From NCBI GenBank assembly GCA_943913645.1, contig CALTYZ010000003.1:1-64000 (forward strand): a stretch of 64,000 bases of DNA. The letters are read 5' to 3'. Below, in pieces: positions 16,467 to 24,173 of the stretch. The position numbers and the translations under genes were made by a program. Source of the stretch: an uncultured Corynebacterium sp. (GTDB lineage Bacteria > Actinomycetota > Actinomycetes > Mycobacteriales > Mycobacteriaceae). Numbering within the stretch: position 1 is the stretch's first letter; every line of letters starts with the position of its first letter. The notes under the pieces were generated by a model. It worked only from the letters and a program-made list of their open reading frames with translations. It was not told the origin of the DNA and made no database searches.

Positions 16467-16880
16467 ATGGGCGGAAAGGACACAGCACCACACGCAGCTG
16501 ACGGTGGCGCAGCAACCGATCCGCGCTCCTGGTTCGCGCGGTGGCTATTTCCTGATGGTGATGAGCCTGACCCGCGCTTTACCCTGGCCAACGAACGAAC
16601 GTATTTGGCGTGGACCCGCACCGCGCTGGCGTTTCTCGCTGGTGGCATCGCACTGGCGGCGTTCGATATCGCTGGGTTGGACAAGCCGGTGCAAGATGCC
16701 ATGGCGGTGCTGATTTTGCTTGGCGGGCTGTTCATCGCCGGCGGGGCTGCGGTGCGCTGGGTGCAGGTGGAACGGGCGATGCGCGTTGGCAAACCACTGC
16801 CGGTGCCGGCGATTGTGCCAGTCCTGTCACTGATTGTGTTCATCGGGTTGGCCGCAACCGCACTGATGATCGTGGTATGA
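16467..16880 (+). CDS. DUF202 (YidH-like) membrane protein 1
   Basis: This small protein has three membrane segments and the DUF202 signature NERTYLAWTRTALAFLAGGIA. Length is 137 residues from ATG 16467, or 146 from ATG 16440, which would overlap the menC start on the other strand. No clear ribosome site distinguishes the two. It overlaps the next DUF202 gene by four bases. DUF202 function is not established. Confidence 0.75.
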   Translation: MGGKDTAPHAADGGAATDPRSWFARWLFPDGDEPDPRFTLANERTYLAWTRTALAFLAGGIALAAFDIAGLDKPVQDAMAVLILLGGLFIAGGAAVRWVQVERAMRVGKPLPVPAIVPVLSLIVFIGLAATALMIVV

Positions 16881-17227
16881 GAAGTCCTCGATTCATGCCG
16901 TCTTCTCCGCTGCCACGACACACAGACCCTGGGCTGCAACCCGAGCGCACCACCATGGCCTGGACCCGCACTGCGATCTCCATGCTCATCGTGTCCTCGA
17001 TTCTGCTGCGCTGGATTCACGTCTATGGCCCGGCAGTGTTCGCACTCATGGCGCTGTTAGTTGGCTGCGCGGTCTATGTTGTGCTTTCAAACCGGGCCGA
17101 CTATCACCGCGCGGTGCGCGGTATTGCACACGATGTAGTTCAACCCAATATCACGCGGGTGATGGTGCTCTCTGGTGCCGTCATTCTGCTGGGCATCGGG
17201 GTTATCGCGCTGGTGTTGGCAGCGTGA
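16877..17227 (+). CDS. DUF202 membrane protein 2
   Basis: This 116-residue partner of the preceding gene is coupled to it by an ATGA overlap. It has the signature PERTTMAWTRTAISMLIVS and three membrane segments. Two adjacent divergent DUF202 paralogues are common in actinobacteria and probably form a heteromeric membrane complex; that is inference. Confidence 0.75.
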   Translation: MRSPRFMPSSPLPRHTDPGLQPERTTMAWTRTAISMLIVSSILLRWIHVYGPAVFALMALLVGCAVYVVLSNRADYHRAVRGIAHDVVQPNITRVMVLSGAVILLGIGVIALVLAA

Positions 17228-17245
17228 GCACGTAGCATCGGGCAC

Positions 17246-18199
17246 ATGAGTTATTCCACCGACCAACCCTTCGACGCCTCGCAGTGGCGCCCCGTCGACG
17301 GTTTCGCGTTCACTGACATCACCTACCACCGGCACGTGGGTGAGTCACGGGCTGATGGGATCGTGCGCGTGGCGTTTGACCGCCCCGAGGTGCGCAACGC
17401 GTTTCGTCCGCACACAGTCGATGAGCTTTACACAGCGCTTGACCACGCCCGCCGCGACCCATCGGTGGGCACGGTGCTGCTGACCGGCAATGGGCCGAGC
17501 CCAAAAGACGGCGGGTGGGCGTTTTGTTCCGGCGGGGATCAACGCATCCGGGGGCGTTCGGGCTACCAGTACGCGACGTCGCATAGCAGCGATGTTGCAG
17601 GCGCAACTGCCGAGACCATCGATGAGGCGCGCGTGAAAGCTGAGGGTGGGCGGCTGCACATTCTTGAGGTGCAGCGCCTGATCCGCACCATGCCGAAGGT
17701 GGTCATCGCTGTGGTCAATGGGTGGGCGGCCGGTGGTGGGCATTCCCTGCACGTGGTGTGCGATATGACCATTGCCTCGCGGCAGGAGGCGCGCTTCAAA
17801 CAGACCGACGCTGATGTGGGCTCCTTCGATGCCGGCTACGGTTCGGCCTACCTGGCCAAGATGGTCGGCCAGAAGTTCGCCCGCGAGATCTTCTTCCTCG
17901 GCCGCACCTACACCGCCGAGGACATGTGGCGCATGGGCGCTGTCAACATCGTCGCCGACCACGGCCAACTTGAGGCCGAAGCGATCCGGGCAGCACGCGA
18001 AATCAACACCAAGTCGCCTACCGCGCAACGCATGCTCAAGTTCGCATTCAATTTGCTTGACGACGGCTTAACCGGCCAACAAGTCTTCGCCGGCGAAGCC
18101 ACCCGCCTGGCGTATATGACCGACGAAGCCGTCGAAGGCCGCGACTCATTTCTGGAAAAGCGGGCCCCGAACTGGGACCAGTTCCCGTACTACTACTAG
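17246..18199 (+). CDS. menB: 1,4-Dihydroxy-2-naphthoyl-CoA synthase MenB
   Basis: This 317-residue crotonase-fold enzyme cyclises o-succinylbenzoyl-CoA. Typical MenB text includes PEVRNAFRPHTVDEL, FCSGGDQRIRG, VVNGWAAGGGHSLHVVCD (oxyanion hole) and SFDAGYGSAYLAKMVG with the catalytic Asp, plus the C-terminal NWDQFPYYY. ATG 17246 follows TAGCAT (17233-17238) with a 7-nt gap, a leaderless start. In this genome an island separates it from menE. Confidence 0.96.
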   Translation: MSYSTDQPFDASQWRPVDGFAFTDITYHRHVGESRADGIVRVAFDRPEVRNAFRPHTVDELYTALDHARRDPSVGTVLLTGNGPSPKDGGWAFCSGGDQRIRGRSGYQYATSHSSDVAGATAETIDEARVKAEGGRLHILEVQRLIRTMPKVVIAVVNGWAAGGGHSLHVVCDMTIASRQEARFKQTDADVGSFDAGYGSAYLAKMVGQKFAREIFFLGRTYTAEDMWRMGAVNIVADHGQLEAEAIRAAREINTKSPTAQRMLKFAFNLLDDGLTGQQVFAGEATRLAYMTDEAVEGRDSFLEKRAPNWDQFPYYY

Positions 18200-18504
18200 C
18201 TGCTCGAGCTGGAACCGAGCGTGAGCGGGAGCTTGAGCCCCGGAATCAACGATTCGATGAATGAGCCGAACGCTTTGAACCAGGTCTCAAACATCTGGAC
18301 CACCGGGTGCTTCGGTGGTGCAGGTGGGGTGGATTCCGGCTCGGGCACAGCAAATTCAGCTGGAGAATAGAGCTCACACAACCGATTGTGGCACTCTTGC
18401 GGTGCGGTGGTCAGCAGGTTGTCGTAGCGTCGTTCAATCTCGTTGCGTGCGCGACCGTAGTAGGTGTTGTTGAAGTGGAAGACGAACGTGGTTTCCCTTT
18501 TTGT
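18196..18504 (-). pseudogene. C-terminal remnant of an unidentified protein
   Basis: An open frame of about 100 codons without a plausible ATG or GTG start begins just after a TGA. Its residues start TFVFHFNNTYYGRARNEIER and end with LPLTLGSSSSS. The text reads as a coherent folded C-terminus with a Pro-rich linker, so I take it as the 3' end of a gene whose front was lost. It overlaps the menB stop by four bases on the opposite strand and directly abuts the ATPase fragment. Only a TTG at 18381 could start a 61-residue product. No family recognised. Confidence 0.45.
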
Positions 18505-18527
18505 TCACACTCCCAGCCTGGATCGGT

Positions 18528-18832
18528 TCAGCCTCCTGCCGCGTGGTCCGCTTCGCGACGCACGAACAGGTTGTGCAGCACCCGGCCAAGCTGCTCACGC
18601 GCGGCGTCCTGCCAGTCGCGCGAGAGCGTGTCCAGCGCCTCCACCAGCGCGCTGAGGAACGGGCCGTCACCGGCTGTGATCCAACAAGTATCGAAGCCGA
18701 GGCTGCGCGCGTCGTTTTCAATGGTGCGCAACAGGCTTGTTTTGCCCACCCCGCGCCGGGCATCGCGAAGCAGGGCCTCGCGCCCATAGACCACGGGGCG
18801 ATACTGCCTGGGGTGTAGGGGCTGCGCTGCAT
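18528..18832 (-). pseudogene. Truncated, frameshifted AAA ATPase gene
   Basis: The 5' end of this copy matches the intact ATPase at 22945-24096. The start reads MQRSPYTPG (intact: MQMSPYTPG), then after a one-base shift VYGREALLRD (intact: VYGREPILEG). About 25 residues are missing, and then RRGVGKTSLLRT and LGFDTCWITAGDGP follow. The frame ends at 18528, so most of the ATPase and its winged helix are absent. A start shift, an internal deletion and a lost 3' end make this a decayed duplicate. Confidence 0.8.
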
Positions 18833-18885
18833 AGCCCCCTCTATAGCAGCTTATATTTGCCCAAAGTATCCAAAGAGCATCTTGC

Positions 18886-19578
18886 TTATCGACGCAGCGG
18901 TGCGATCCCCCTCAGCGCCCTACCCGCTCCCGCCCACGCCACGGCGAGCAACGCCACTCCGGCGACCAGTGCGACGATGAAGCGCAGCGTCGAGTCCGCA
19001 ACATCTGGCCACGCGGGCACAGCGAGGATCCATAGCGGCGTGGCCGCGAGCACGTCGCCGCCGATGGTCACCGAGAAGATCGTCCACACAATGGTGGCGC
19101 CCAGCGCCCAGGCGATGCCGAAGCGCGCGGTGACGGTCAACGCGATCAGCGCCAGCGCACCCGTAGTCAGGACGGCAAGCGCGAAGCGGCGACCTTCGTC
19201 TGCGAGTGCGGCCCCGCCGGTGAGCGCTGCTGCCGCGGCGATGAGCGCCACCAGTGCGACCACCGCGAGCATCCAGGTGAGCAGCGCGGTGAGTACTTTC
19301 GGATGCTCGATCTGCATGAGCGCCCAGGCGGGACGCAACCGGGGCCACACAAGCGTGGGCAGCACCCCGGCGCCGACCGGTAGCAGCGCGTACGTGGCCA
19401 GGGCGTGGCGCACGTCCACCGGGTAGCGCATAGCCAGCGCCAGCACCAGGGCCGTGAGCACCAGCGCGGCAATGAGCGCCGGCGTAAACGCCGCCCGGTT
19501 GATGCCGCGCAGCGCAGCGCCGAAGCCGACCTGGTGAGGGCGCGCCGTTGCGGGGCCAGCTGCCTTCGGGGCGCTCAC
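18886..19578 (-). CDS. ABC exporter permease, second subunit
   Basis: This 230-residue membrane protein has six hydrophobic segments, the size and layout of the second permease of bacitracin/lantibiotic-type ABC exporters. The start is GTG 19578, in the sequence GGTGAGCG, where a TGA of another frame overlaps it; the first permease would be expected to end there. It is the last gene of a likely operon running from the sensor kinase at 22938. The exported or shed substrate is unknown. Confidence 0.7.
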   Translation of the reverse strand: MSAPKAAGPATARPHQVGFGAALRGINRAAFTPALIAALVLTALVLALAMRYPVDVRHALATYALLPVGAGVLPTLVWPRLRPAWALMQIEHPKVLTALLTWMLAVVALVALIAAAAALTGGAALADEGRRFALAVLTTGALALIALTVTARFGIAWALGATIVWTIFSVTIGGDVLAATPLWILAVPAWPDVADSTLRFIVALVAGVALLAVAWAGAGRALRGIAPLRR

Positions 19579-20353
19579 CTGGTGCGTTTCGGGGTGTGCG
19601 GCGCGGTCGGACGGTGCGCGGCGCCACGAGTACCGCGCACGCGAATCCGATAGCGGCGAGCAGGAGACACAGCGCCAGCGCCGGCAGCGGCGATTCCCCG
19701 TGCATTGGCGAACCCGGCTCCAGCGGCAGCAGGTTGAACTGCATCCCCATCACTGGCAGCACCAGGCGCAGCGGCCAGGCGGCTGGGTTGAGCCACCACC
19801 AGTCGCGTTCCACAAAGAACCCGAGTTCGAGGTTGCACACCGCGGCGACGCCGATGGTGGCAAGTACACCGATGCGTCGACTCACCCCAGCGGCTAGCCC
19901 CGCCGCACCGAGCGAACCGATGAACGCGAACACCCCCGCGAGCGCGATCCGCCCCGCCCCCTCAAGGCCGAGCAGTACCGCCGCTAGCCACGTCACACCG
20001 AACGTGAGCAGGTAAAACACCGCCAAGCCGGCCCACACCACAAGCAGACGTGCAGCGCGCGTCGCTTGCGGTGAGATCGGCCGCCACGCGGTGCCGCCAG
20101 CGCACGCCGAGCGTTCCCGCGTCTCAGCCGCACCAGCGAACAGCGCCGCGAGCGGTGCGGCCATGCCGGTGATCAGCAACCCGTGCCAGTTCATGAGATC
20201 GCTCGCGGTCTTAACCTGGAAACCGAACCCGAACGCGGTGAACACCAAGCCGAGCAGCGCACCGGCACCCGCCAGCCACCACAGCGTTGAGCCGCGCGCC
20301 CGAATCCACTCCGCCCGCACATACTGGGCCGCGCTAGTCCGAGCACCTGTCAT
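18920..20353 (-). CDS. ABC exporter permease, first subunit (3' end probably frameshifted)
   Basis: The first 250 or so residues are a clear six-span permease (segments near WWLAGAGALLGLVFTAFG, LLVVWAGLAVFYLL, ALALCLLLAAIGFACAVLVA). The literal frame continues to 477 residues by reading 660 bp of the next permease gene out of frame, which gives Arg/His/Gly-rich text with no membrane character. One extra base in the G4 run at 19591-19594 would end the protein at TGA 19577-19575, overlapping the next start exactly. I therefore believe the real product is about 258 residues. It overlaps the ATPase gene by four bases. Confidence 0.6.
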   Translation of the reverse strand: MTGARTSAAQYVRAEWIRARGSTLWWLAGAGALLGLVFTAFGFGFQVKTASDLMNWHGLLITGMAAPLAALFAGAAETRERSACAGGTAWRPISPQATRAARLLVVWAGLAVFYLLTFGVTWLAAVLLGLEGAGRIALAGVFAFIGSLGAAGLAAGVSRRIGVLATIGVAAVCNLELGFFVERDWWWLNPAAWPLRLVLPVMGMQFNLLPLEPGSPMHGESPLPALALCLLLAAIGFACAVLVAPRTVRPRRTPRNAPGERPEGSWPRNGAPSPGRLRRCAARHQPGGVYAGAHCRAGAHGPGAGAGYALPGGRAPRPGHVRAATGRRRGAAHACVAPVASRLGAHADRASESTHRAAHLDARGGRTGGAHRRGSSAHRRGRTRRRRSPLRACRPDYGCAGADRVDRHRALRHRLGAGRHHCVDDLLGDHRRRRARGHAAMDPRCARVARCCGLDAALHRRTGRRSGVARRGVGGSG

Positions 20354-21078
20354 CGCGCCCCACCGCCTTGCACAGCCTTGCCGGAAGTAAGCCGGAAGAA
20401 GGAATCCTCCAAATTCGGCCCCAGCTGGGCGAGCTCGCCTGCGAATTGCACGCTGCCGCCAGCGATGACGGTGGCGTCGTCGGCAAGATGCAATACCTCC
20501 CCGAGCTGATGCGAGCTGACCAGCACGGTGCGCCCGGCGCGCGCGTATTCGCGCAGGTACGTGCGCAGATGCGCGATGCCTTCTGGGTCGAGGCCGTTTT
20601 GCGGCTCGTCGAGGACCAGGACATCGGGCTCGCCGATCAGCGCCTGCGCGAGCGCAAGACGACCCTTCATGCCGGTAGAGAACGTCGACGCCTTTTTCTT
20701 CCCCGCACTCCCCAGCCCGACAAGCGCCAGCACACGGTCGACCTCCGAATCGGGCAGGCCCAGCAGCGTGGTGTGCACCCGCAGGTTGTTGCGTGCGCTC
20801 AAGTGCCCGTAAAAGGCAGGGTCGTTGATCGACGCACCCACGAGGCGCAGATTCTCGCGCCGGAACGGCTCCCCCATCAACGTGACGGTGCCCGCGTCAG
20901 GCGTAAGCAGCCCAAGTAGCACCGACATCAGCGTCGACTTGCCCGCACCATTCGGCCCGAGCAGTGCGTGCACGTGCCCCGGAGTGGTGGTCAACGACAC
21001 GTTGTTGAGAACCTGCTGGGCACCGAAGGCAACGGACACGCCTTCGCAGGCGAGTTGTGAAATGAGTTGCGGTTGCAT
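20350..21078 (-). CDS. ABC exporter ATP-binding protein (bacitracin/lantibiotic type)
   Basis: This 242-residue ATPase has Walker A GPNGAGKST at 41-49, an unusual signature FSTGMKGRLALA instead of LSGGQ, Walker B VLVLDEP and the switch SSHQL. The STGMKGRL variant is typical of the BcrA/lantibiotic-immunity subfamily. It is followed by two permeases and preceded by a two-component system, the usual layout of antibiotic-sensing detoxification modules. ATG 21078 is chosen over the in-frame codon at 21102. Confidence 0.85.
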   Translation of the reverse strand: MQPQLISQLACEGVSVAFGAQQVLNNVSLTTTPGHVHALLGPNGAGKSTLMSVLLGLLTPDAGTVTLMGEPFRRENLRLVGASINDPAFYGHLSARNNLRVHTTLLGLPDSEVDRVLALVGLGSAGKKKASTFSTGMKGRLALAQALIGEPDVLVLDEPQNGLDPEGIAHLRTYLREYARAGRTVLVSSHQLGEVLHLADDATVIAGGSVQFAGELAQLGPNLEDSFFRLTSGKAVQGGGAR

Positions 21079-21155
21079 GCCCCAAGCGTCGCGGAACTGC
21101 AAGACAAACAGATCCGCCCGCGGGACGAAACCGGCTCCTCCCCCAGGAGGAAACG

Positions 21156-21806
21156 CTAGGAGGAAATCCCGGCACGCTGCGCGATCAGCACCAGCGCAAT
21201 CCGGTCGCGCGCCCCCAGTTTCGCCAGCAGGCTGGACACGTGCGTCTTCACCGTCGTCTCGGCAATGAACAGCGTCTGCGCAATCTCCGCGTTCGTCGCC
21301 CCCACCCCAATTTCCGCCAGCACCTCCAGCTCACGCCCGGTCAGCAGCCCAAGGCCTTGGCGCTCAAAGTCACTCAGAGCATTTTGCTTGTCGACGCCCC
21401 CACGCACCCACTCCAAAACCTTCCCCGTGACCCCGCTGGCCAGCACAGATTCACCGCGTGCCACAGTGCGTACTGCGTCGGCGAGGACCTCAGGATCGGC
21501 GTCTTTGAGCAGGAACCCGTGCACGCCCGCCTCGATGGAGGCCTGCACCAGCGCGTCATCGTCGAAGGTGGTGAGCATGATGACCTTGGGGCCTAAAGGC
21601 ATGATCGCTTTTGCCGCCGCGATGCCGTCCATCACGGGCATGCGGATATCCAGTACGGCCACGTCGATGCTGTACTCACGCGCCCGCTCTACGGCTTCGG
21701 CACCGTTGTGGGCGGTTGCGACAACGTCGATATCTGGCTGCGCGTTTAGGACGGTGGTGAGGGCTGAAAGGAGGAGCGGTTGATCGTCGGCAAGCAAAAT
21801 GCGCAA
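21156..21806 (-). CDS. LuxR-type response regulator
   Basis: This 216-residue NarL-family regulator has a receiver domain with phosphoacceptor Asp 53 (VAVLDIRMPVMDG) and a LuxR helix-turn-helix (LTGRELEVLAEIGVGATNAEI, TVKTHVSSLLAKL). The frame is open to 21854, but that would overlap the kinase; TTG 21806 lies one base after the kinase stop, so I choose it. It probably controls the adjoining ABC exporter. Confidence 0.85.
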   Translation of the reverse strand: MRILLADDQPLLLSALTTVLNAQPDIDVVATAHNGAEAVERAREYSIDVAVLDIRMPVMDGIAAAKAIMPLGPKVIMLTTFDDDALVQASIEAGVHGFLLKDADPEVLADAVRTVARGESVLASGVTGKVLEWVRGGVDKQNALSDFERQGLGLLTGRELEVLAEIGVGATNAEIAQTLFIAETTVKTHVSSLLAKLGARDRIALVLIAQRAGISS

Positions 21807-21807
21807 T

Positions 21808-22938
21808 TTAGACCCCCAACCTGGCGCGGACGGTGAAGCTTTCGCCCTGCTCAACCACCTCGAGGGTGCCGCCGGTGCTGGCGGCCCGCTCGTGCAACCC
21901 CTCGAGCCCTGTGCCTGCCCCGGCGCGCGGCGCGATGCGCCCCTGCGAAACGACCTCGACCTCCAGCGACTCCTCGCGTGGGGTGAGCGTGACGCGCACG
22001 TGCGGATTCACCTGGTGGCGCGCGGCGTTGGTCACGGCCTCGGTGACAATGCGATTCGCAGCCAAACTGGTCACTGCAGGGACCTGCACCGTTGCGGGCG
22101 CGTCGTAATCCACGTGCACCCCGGCCTCGCTAAACCGCGCGAGTGTGGCAGGCAGCTCCGCGATGCCTGCGGTGGGCGCAAACTCAGGGTCCTCGCCGCG
22201 CAGGCCGCGCACCAGCATGCGGATGTCGCCGAGTGCATCGGCTGCGACATCCCTGATCTGCGCCAGCGATTCGCGCTCCCGGTTCGCGCTCAGCCCCGCG
22301 TTGGCTTGCACCTTGATCAAGGTGAGCGTGTGGCCGAGCAGGTCGTGGATCTCGCGGGCGATGGCGAGGCGCTCCTCCTCGCGCACCATGAACAGACGTT
22401 CTTCGCGTGCCTTCGCCTCCCGCTGACGCGCGGCCTCTGCGGCAGCATCCTCGGCCGCAAGGTTCGCGGCGAGCAAGTACGCCACCGCAACCACCGCCCA
22501 GTGCATGACCAGCATGAGCCCGGCGTCCCAGCCGCGGCGGTAGAACAACACGAGGCGTTCGTCCCACGTCCACATAAACGGCGAGATCACCGCCCACGCC
22601 AGCGCCGCCACCGTGACCGCGACCACCGCTGGACCGCGGCGGAACCGGCGGGCGATGAACACCGCAAGCGGCACCATGACCACCCACACTGTGTAGCCGA
22701 GGTTGACCGGTGCGAGCATCCACACCACCGACCACGCAGCATTGCAGGCAACGAGCAGCGCGGCGGCAAGCAGGGGTTTCGTGCGCAACATCGCGAGCGC
22801 AGCGACAAAACCCCAGGAAAGCGCCGCCTGCGCCCAGCCGGACGCATCGCCCGGTTTAGTGATGGCATCAACGGTGTACAACGCGGCGAGGACAGCGCCG
22901 AACGCTGCGAGGACGAGGTCACCGGATTTCAACTGCAC
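21808..22938 (-). CDS. NarL-type sensor histidine kinase
   Basis: This 376-residue kinase has about five to six N-terminal membrane segments and a HisKA_3 dimerisation domain with His 198 (AIAREIHDLLGHTL). The ATPase domain has the N-box NRIVTEAVTNAARH and G-box GTGLEGLHERA. It has almost no extracytoplasmic loop, the intramembrane-sensing type that often partners with antibiotic-exporting ABC systems. Start GTG 22938. It pairs with the regulator downstream. Confidence 0.85.
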   Translation of the reverse strand: MQLKSGDLVLAAFGAVLAALYTVDAITKPGDASGWAQAALSWGFVAALAMLRTKPLLAAALLVACNAAWSVVWMLAPVNLGYTVWVVMVPLAVFIARRFRRGPAVVAVTVAALAWAVISPFMWTWDERLVLFYRRGWDAGLMLVMHWAVVAVAYLLAANLAAEDAAAEAARQREAKAREERLFMVREEERLAIAREIHDLLGHTLTLIKVQANAGLSANRERESLAQIRDVAADALGDIRMLVRGLRGEDPEFAPTAGIAELPATLARFSEAGVHVDYDAPATVQVPAVTSLAANRIVTEAVTNAARHQVNPHVRVTLTPREESLEVEVVSQGRIAPRAGAGTGLEGLHERAASTGGTLEVVEQGESFTVRARLGV

Positions 22939-22944
22939 ACCAAT

Positions 22945-24096
22945 TTATAAGGAGTCGGAGGATTCTTCGCGAATAAACTCCGCAAACCCAGGAGCTGTGA
23001 ATTCGAGGTAGCCGTGACTGGTTGCGTCGATGAGTCCTTTATCCAGCAGCGACCGTCGAGCCATGCTGATGTCGTTGGTGCTGCGGCCCATCTCATCAGC
23101 AATGGCTCCGCGCCGTACTGGCCCTTCCCCGTGCGCTGCCATCGCTCGTAGAAACTGGGACTCTGCAGGAGTCGCTTTTTGCCACCTCGCGCGGAAGAAG
23201 GACTGCCGAGTGTCATCAAACCCACTGATCGCGCCCGCTACCTGCTTCGGCTCGATAAGTGTTCCGGGCCCTGGATGGCCCGCCGCCTGCCAAGTTTCGT
23301 CACCCACAACTTGAATGAAAAACGGGTAGCCTCCGGTGAGCTCCAGCGCAGCCGCCAACGCATCCTCGCTCCACGTAACCCCTTTTTGCGCTGCGGGTGA
23401 GCGCAAAGCCTGCTCCGCATCCTGACGCGACAGATTTTGCAGGTGCTGGTATTTGAAACGCTCCGCGAAACTCACTGCGTCAGTAATCACGTCCTGCGAG
23501 TGGCTCAAGCCTGCGGTATACGCCGCCATCGGTAAATCTCTGTGCTCAGATTGCATCTGCTGCCATGCGTAGGCCAGCGCTTTAAGACCCTCCGGATCAG
23601 CACTTTGGATCTCATCAATCAGAATCACCAACCCGTGACTTCGAGATTGCGCTTCCTCACCCGCGGCAACCAAGACCCGTTGCAAGCGCCTTCCTTGGCT
23701 TGCAGCCGGTGCCCCTGCAGCTCCGGCTTCACCACCGAACGACACAGGCCCGAGTTGCACTTCAGCTGATTCGAGAAGTTTGAAGAACGTGTCTTTTACT
23801 GCGCTACCCCAAGATGCGGAAACTTCTTTCAGCGAGTCAATCAAAGACAGCAGCAGTGGCCCGTCTCCTGCAGTAACAAAGACCGTCTGAAAGCCCAACC
23901 GCTCAGCATCCGCTTGCGCAGCGCGAAGCAAACTCGTCTTGCCCACTCCACGGGGGCCCGCGAACACCCGGATCCGTCCGGCAAAGCGCGGTTCAATCGT
24001 CATGAATGCAAGGTCGCGTCGAATCCCCTCGAGGATCGGCTCGCGCCCGTACACCTCTTCGGCCACTTCGCCAGGCGTGTAGGGACTCATCTGCAT
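22945..24096 (-). CDS. AAA ATPase with C-terminal winged helix (Orc1/Cdc6-like or STAND type)
   Basis: This 383-residue ATPase has Walker A GPRGVGKTS at 47-55, Walker B LVILIDEIQ near 156-164 and an arginine-rich second half. Its C-terminal winged-helix segment (RRGAIADEMGRSTNDISMARRSL) probably binds DNA. The N-terminus SPYTPG...YGRE is shared with the truncated copy at 18528-18832. Related solitary ATPases are found on actinobacterial accessory elements and their function is unclear. ATG 24096 or 24090 is likely; a 43-bp inverted repeat lies 7 bp upstream. Confidence 0.75.
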   Translation of the reverse strand: MQMSPYTPGEVAEEVYGREPILEGIRRDLAFMTIEPRFAGRIRVFAGPRGVGKTSLLRAAQADAERLGFQTVFVTAGDGPLLLSLIDSLKEVSASWGSAVKDTFFKLLESAEVQLGPVSFGGEAGAAGAPAASQGRRLQRVLVAAGEEAQSRSHGLVILIDEIQSADPEGLKALAYAWQQMQSEHRDLPMAAYTAGLSHSQDVITDAVSFAERFKYQHLQNLSRQDAEQALRSPAAQKGVTWSEDALAAALELTGGYPFFIQVVGDETWQAAGHPGPGTLIEPKQVAGAISGFDDTRQSFFRARWQKATPAESQFLRAMAAHGEGPVRRGAIADEMGRSTNDISMARRSLLDKGLIDATSHGYLEFTAPGFAEFIREESSDSL

Positions 24097-24102
24097 GCGT
24101 CT

Positions 24103-24145
24103 TTTATACCTCTTTATGATTCGCCGATTCATAAAGAGGTATAAA
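24103..24145. repeat. Perfect 17-bp inverted repeat, 9-bp centre
   Basis: TTTATACCTCTTTATGA (24103-24119) and its exact reverse complement (24129-24145) flank TTCGCCGAT. It lies in the 77-bp gap between the divergent ATPase and menE. It is far more A+T-rich than its surroundings. It could be the operator of the ATPase gene, the binding site of the ATPase itself, or the end of an element. Confidence 0.9.
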
Positions 24146-24173
24146 GTCACTCCCCTGCCTATTGTTGAATCCC

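Noticed and set aside
16442..17020. N-terminal extension of menC
   Set aside because: The extra 190 residues read antisense through the DUF202 genes and have no MenC homology; a good leaderless start exists at 16441.
21799..22950. Open frame of 383 codons on the plus strand
   Set aside because: It is antisense to the sensor kinase, which has clear His and ATP-binding motifs.
24103..24145. Inverted repeat considered as a rho-independent terminator
   Set aside because: It lies between two divergent gene starts, so there is no transcript to end, and no T-run follows the stem.
22945..24145. ATPase plus palindrome considered as a plasmid replication origin
   Set aside because: There are no iterons, no replication initiator of a known plasmid family and the flanks are chromosomal men genes; the similarity to Orc1/Cdc6 is only at the fold level.
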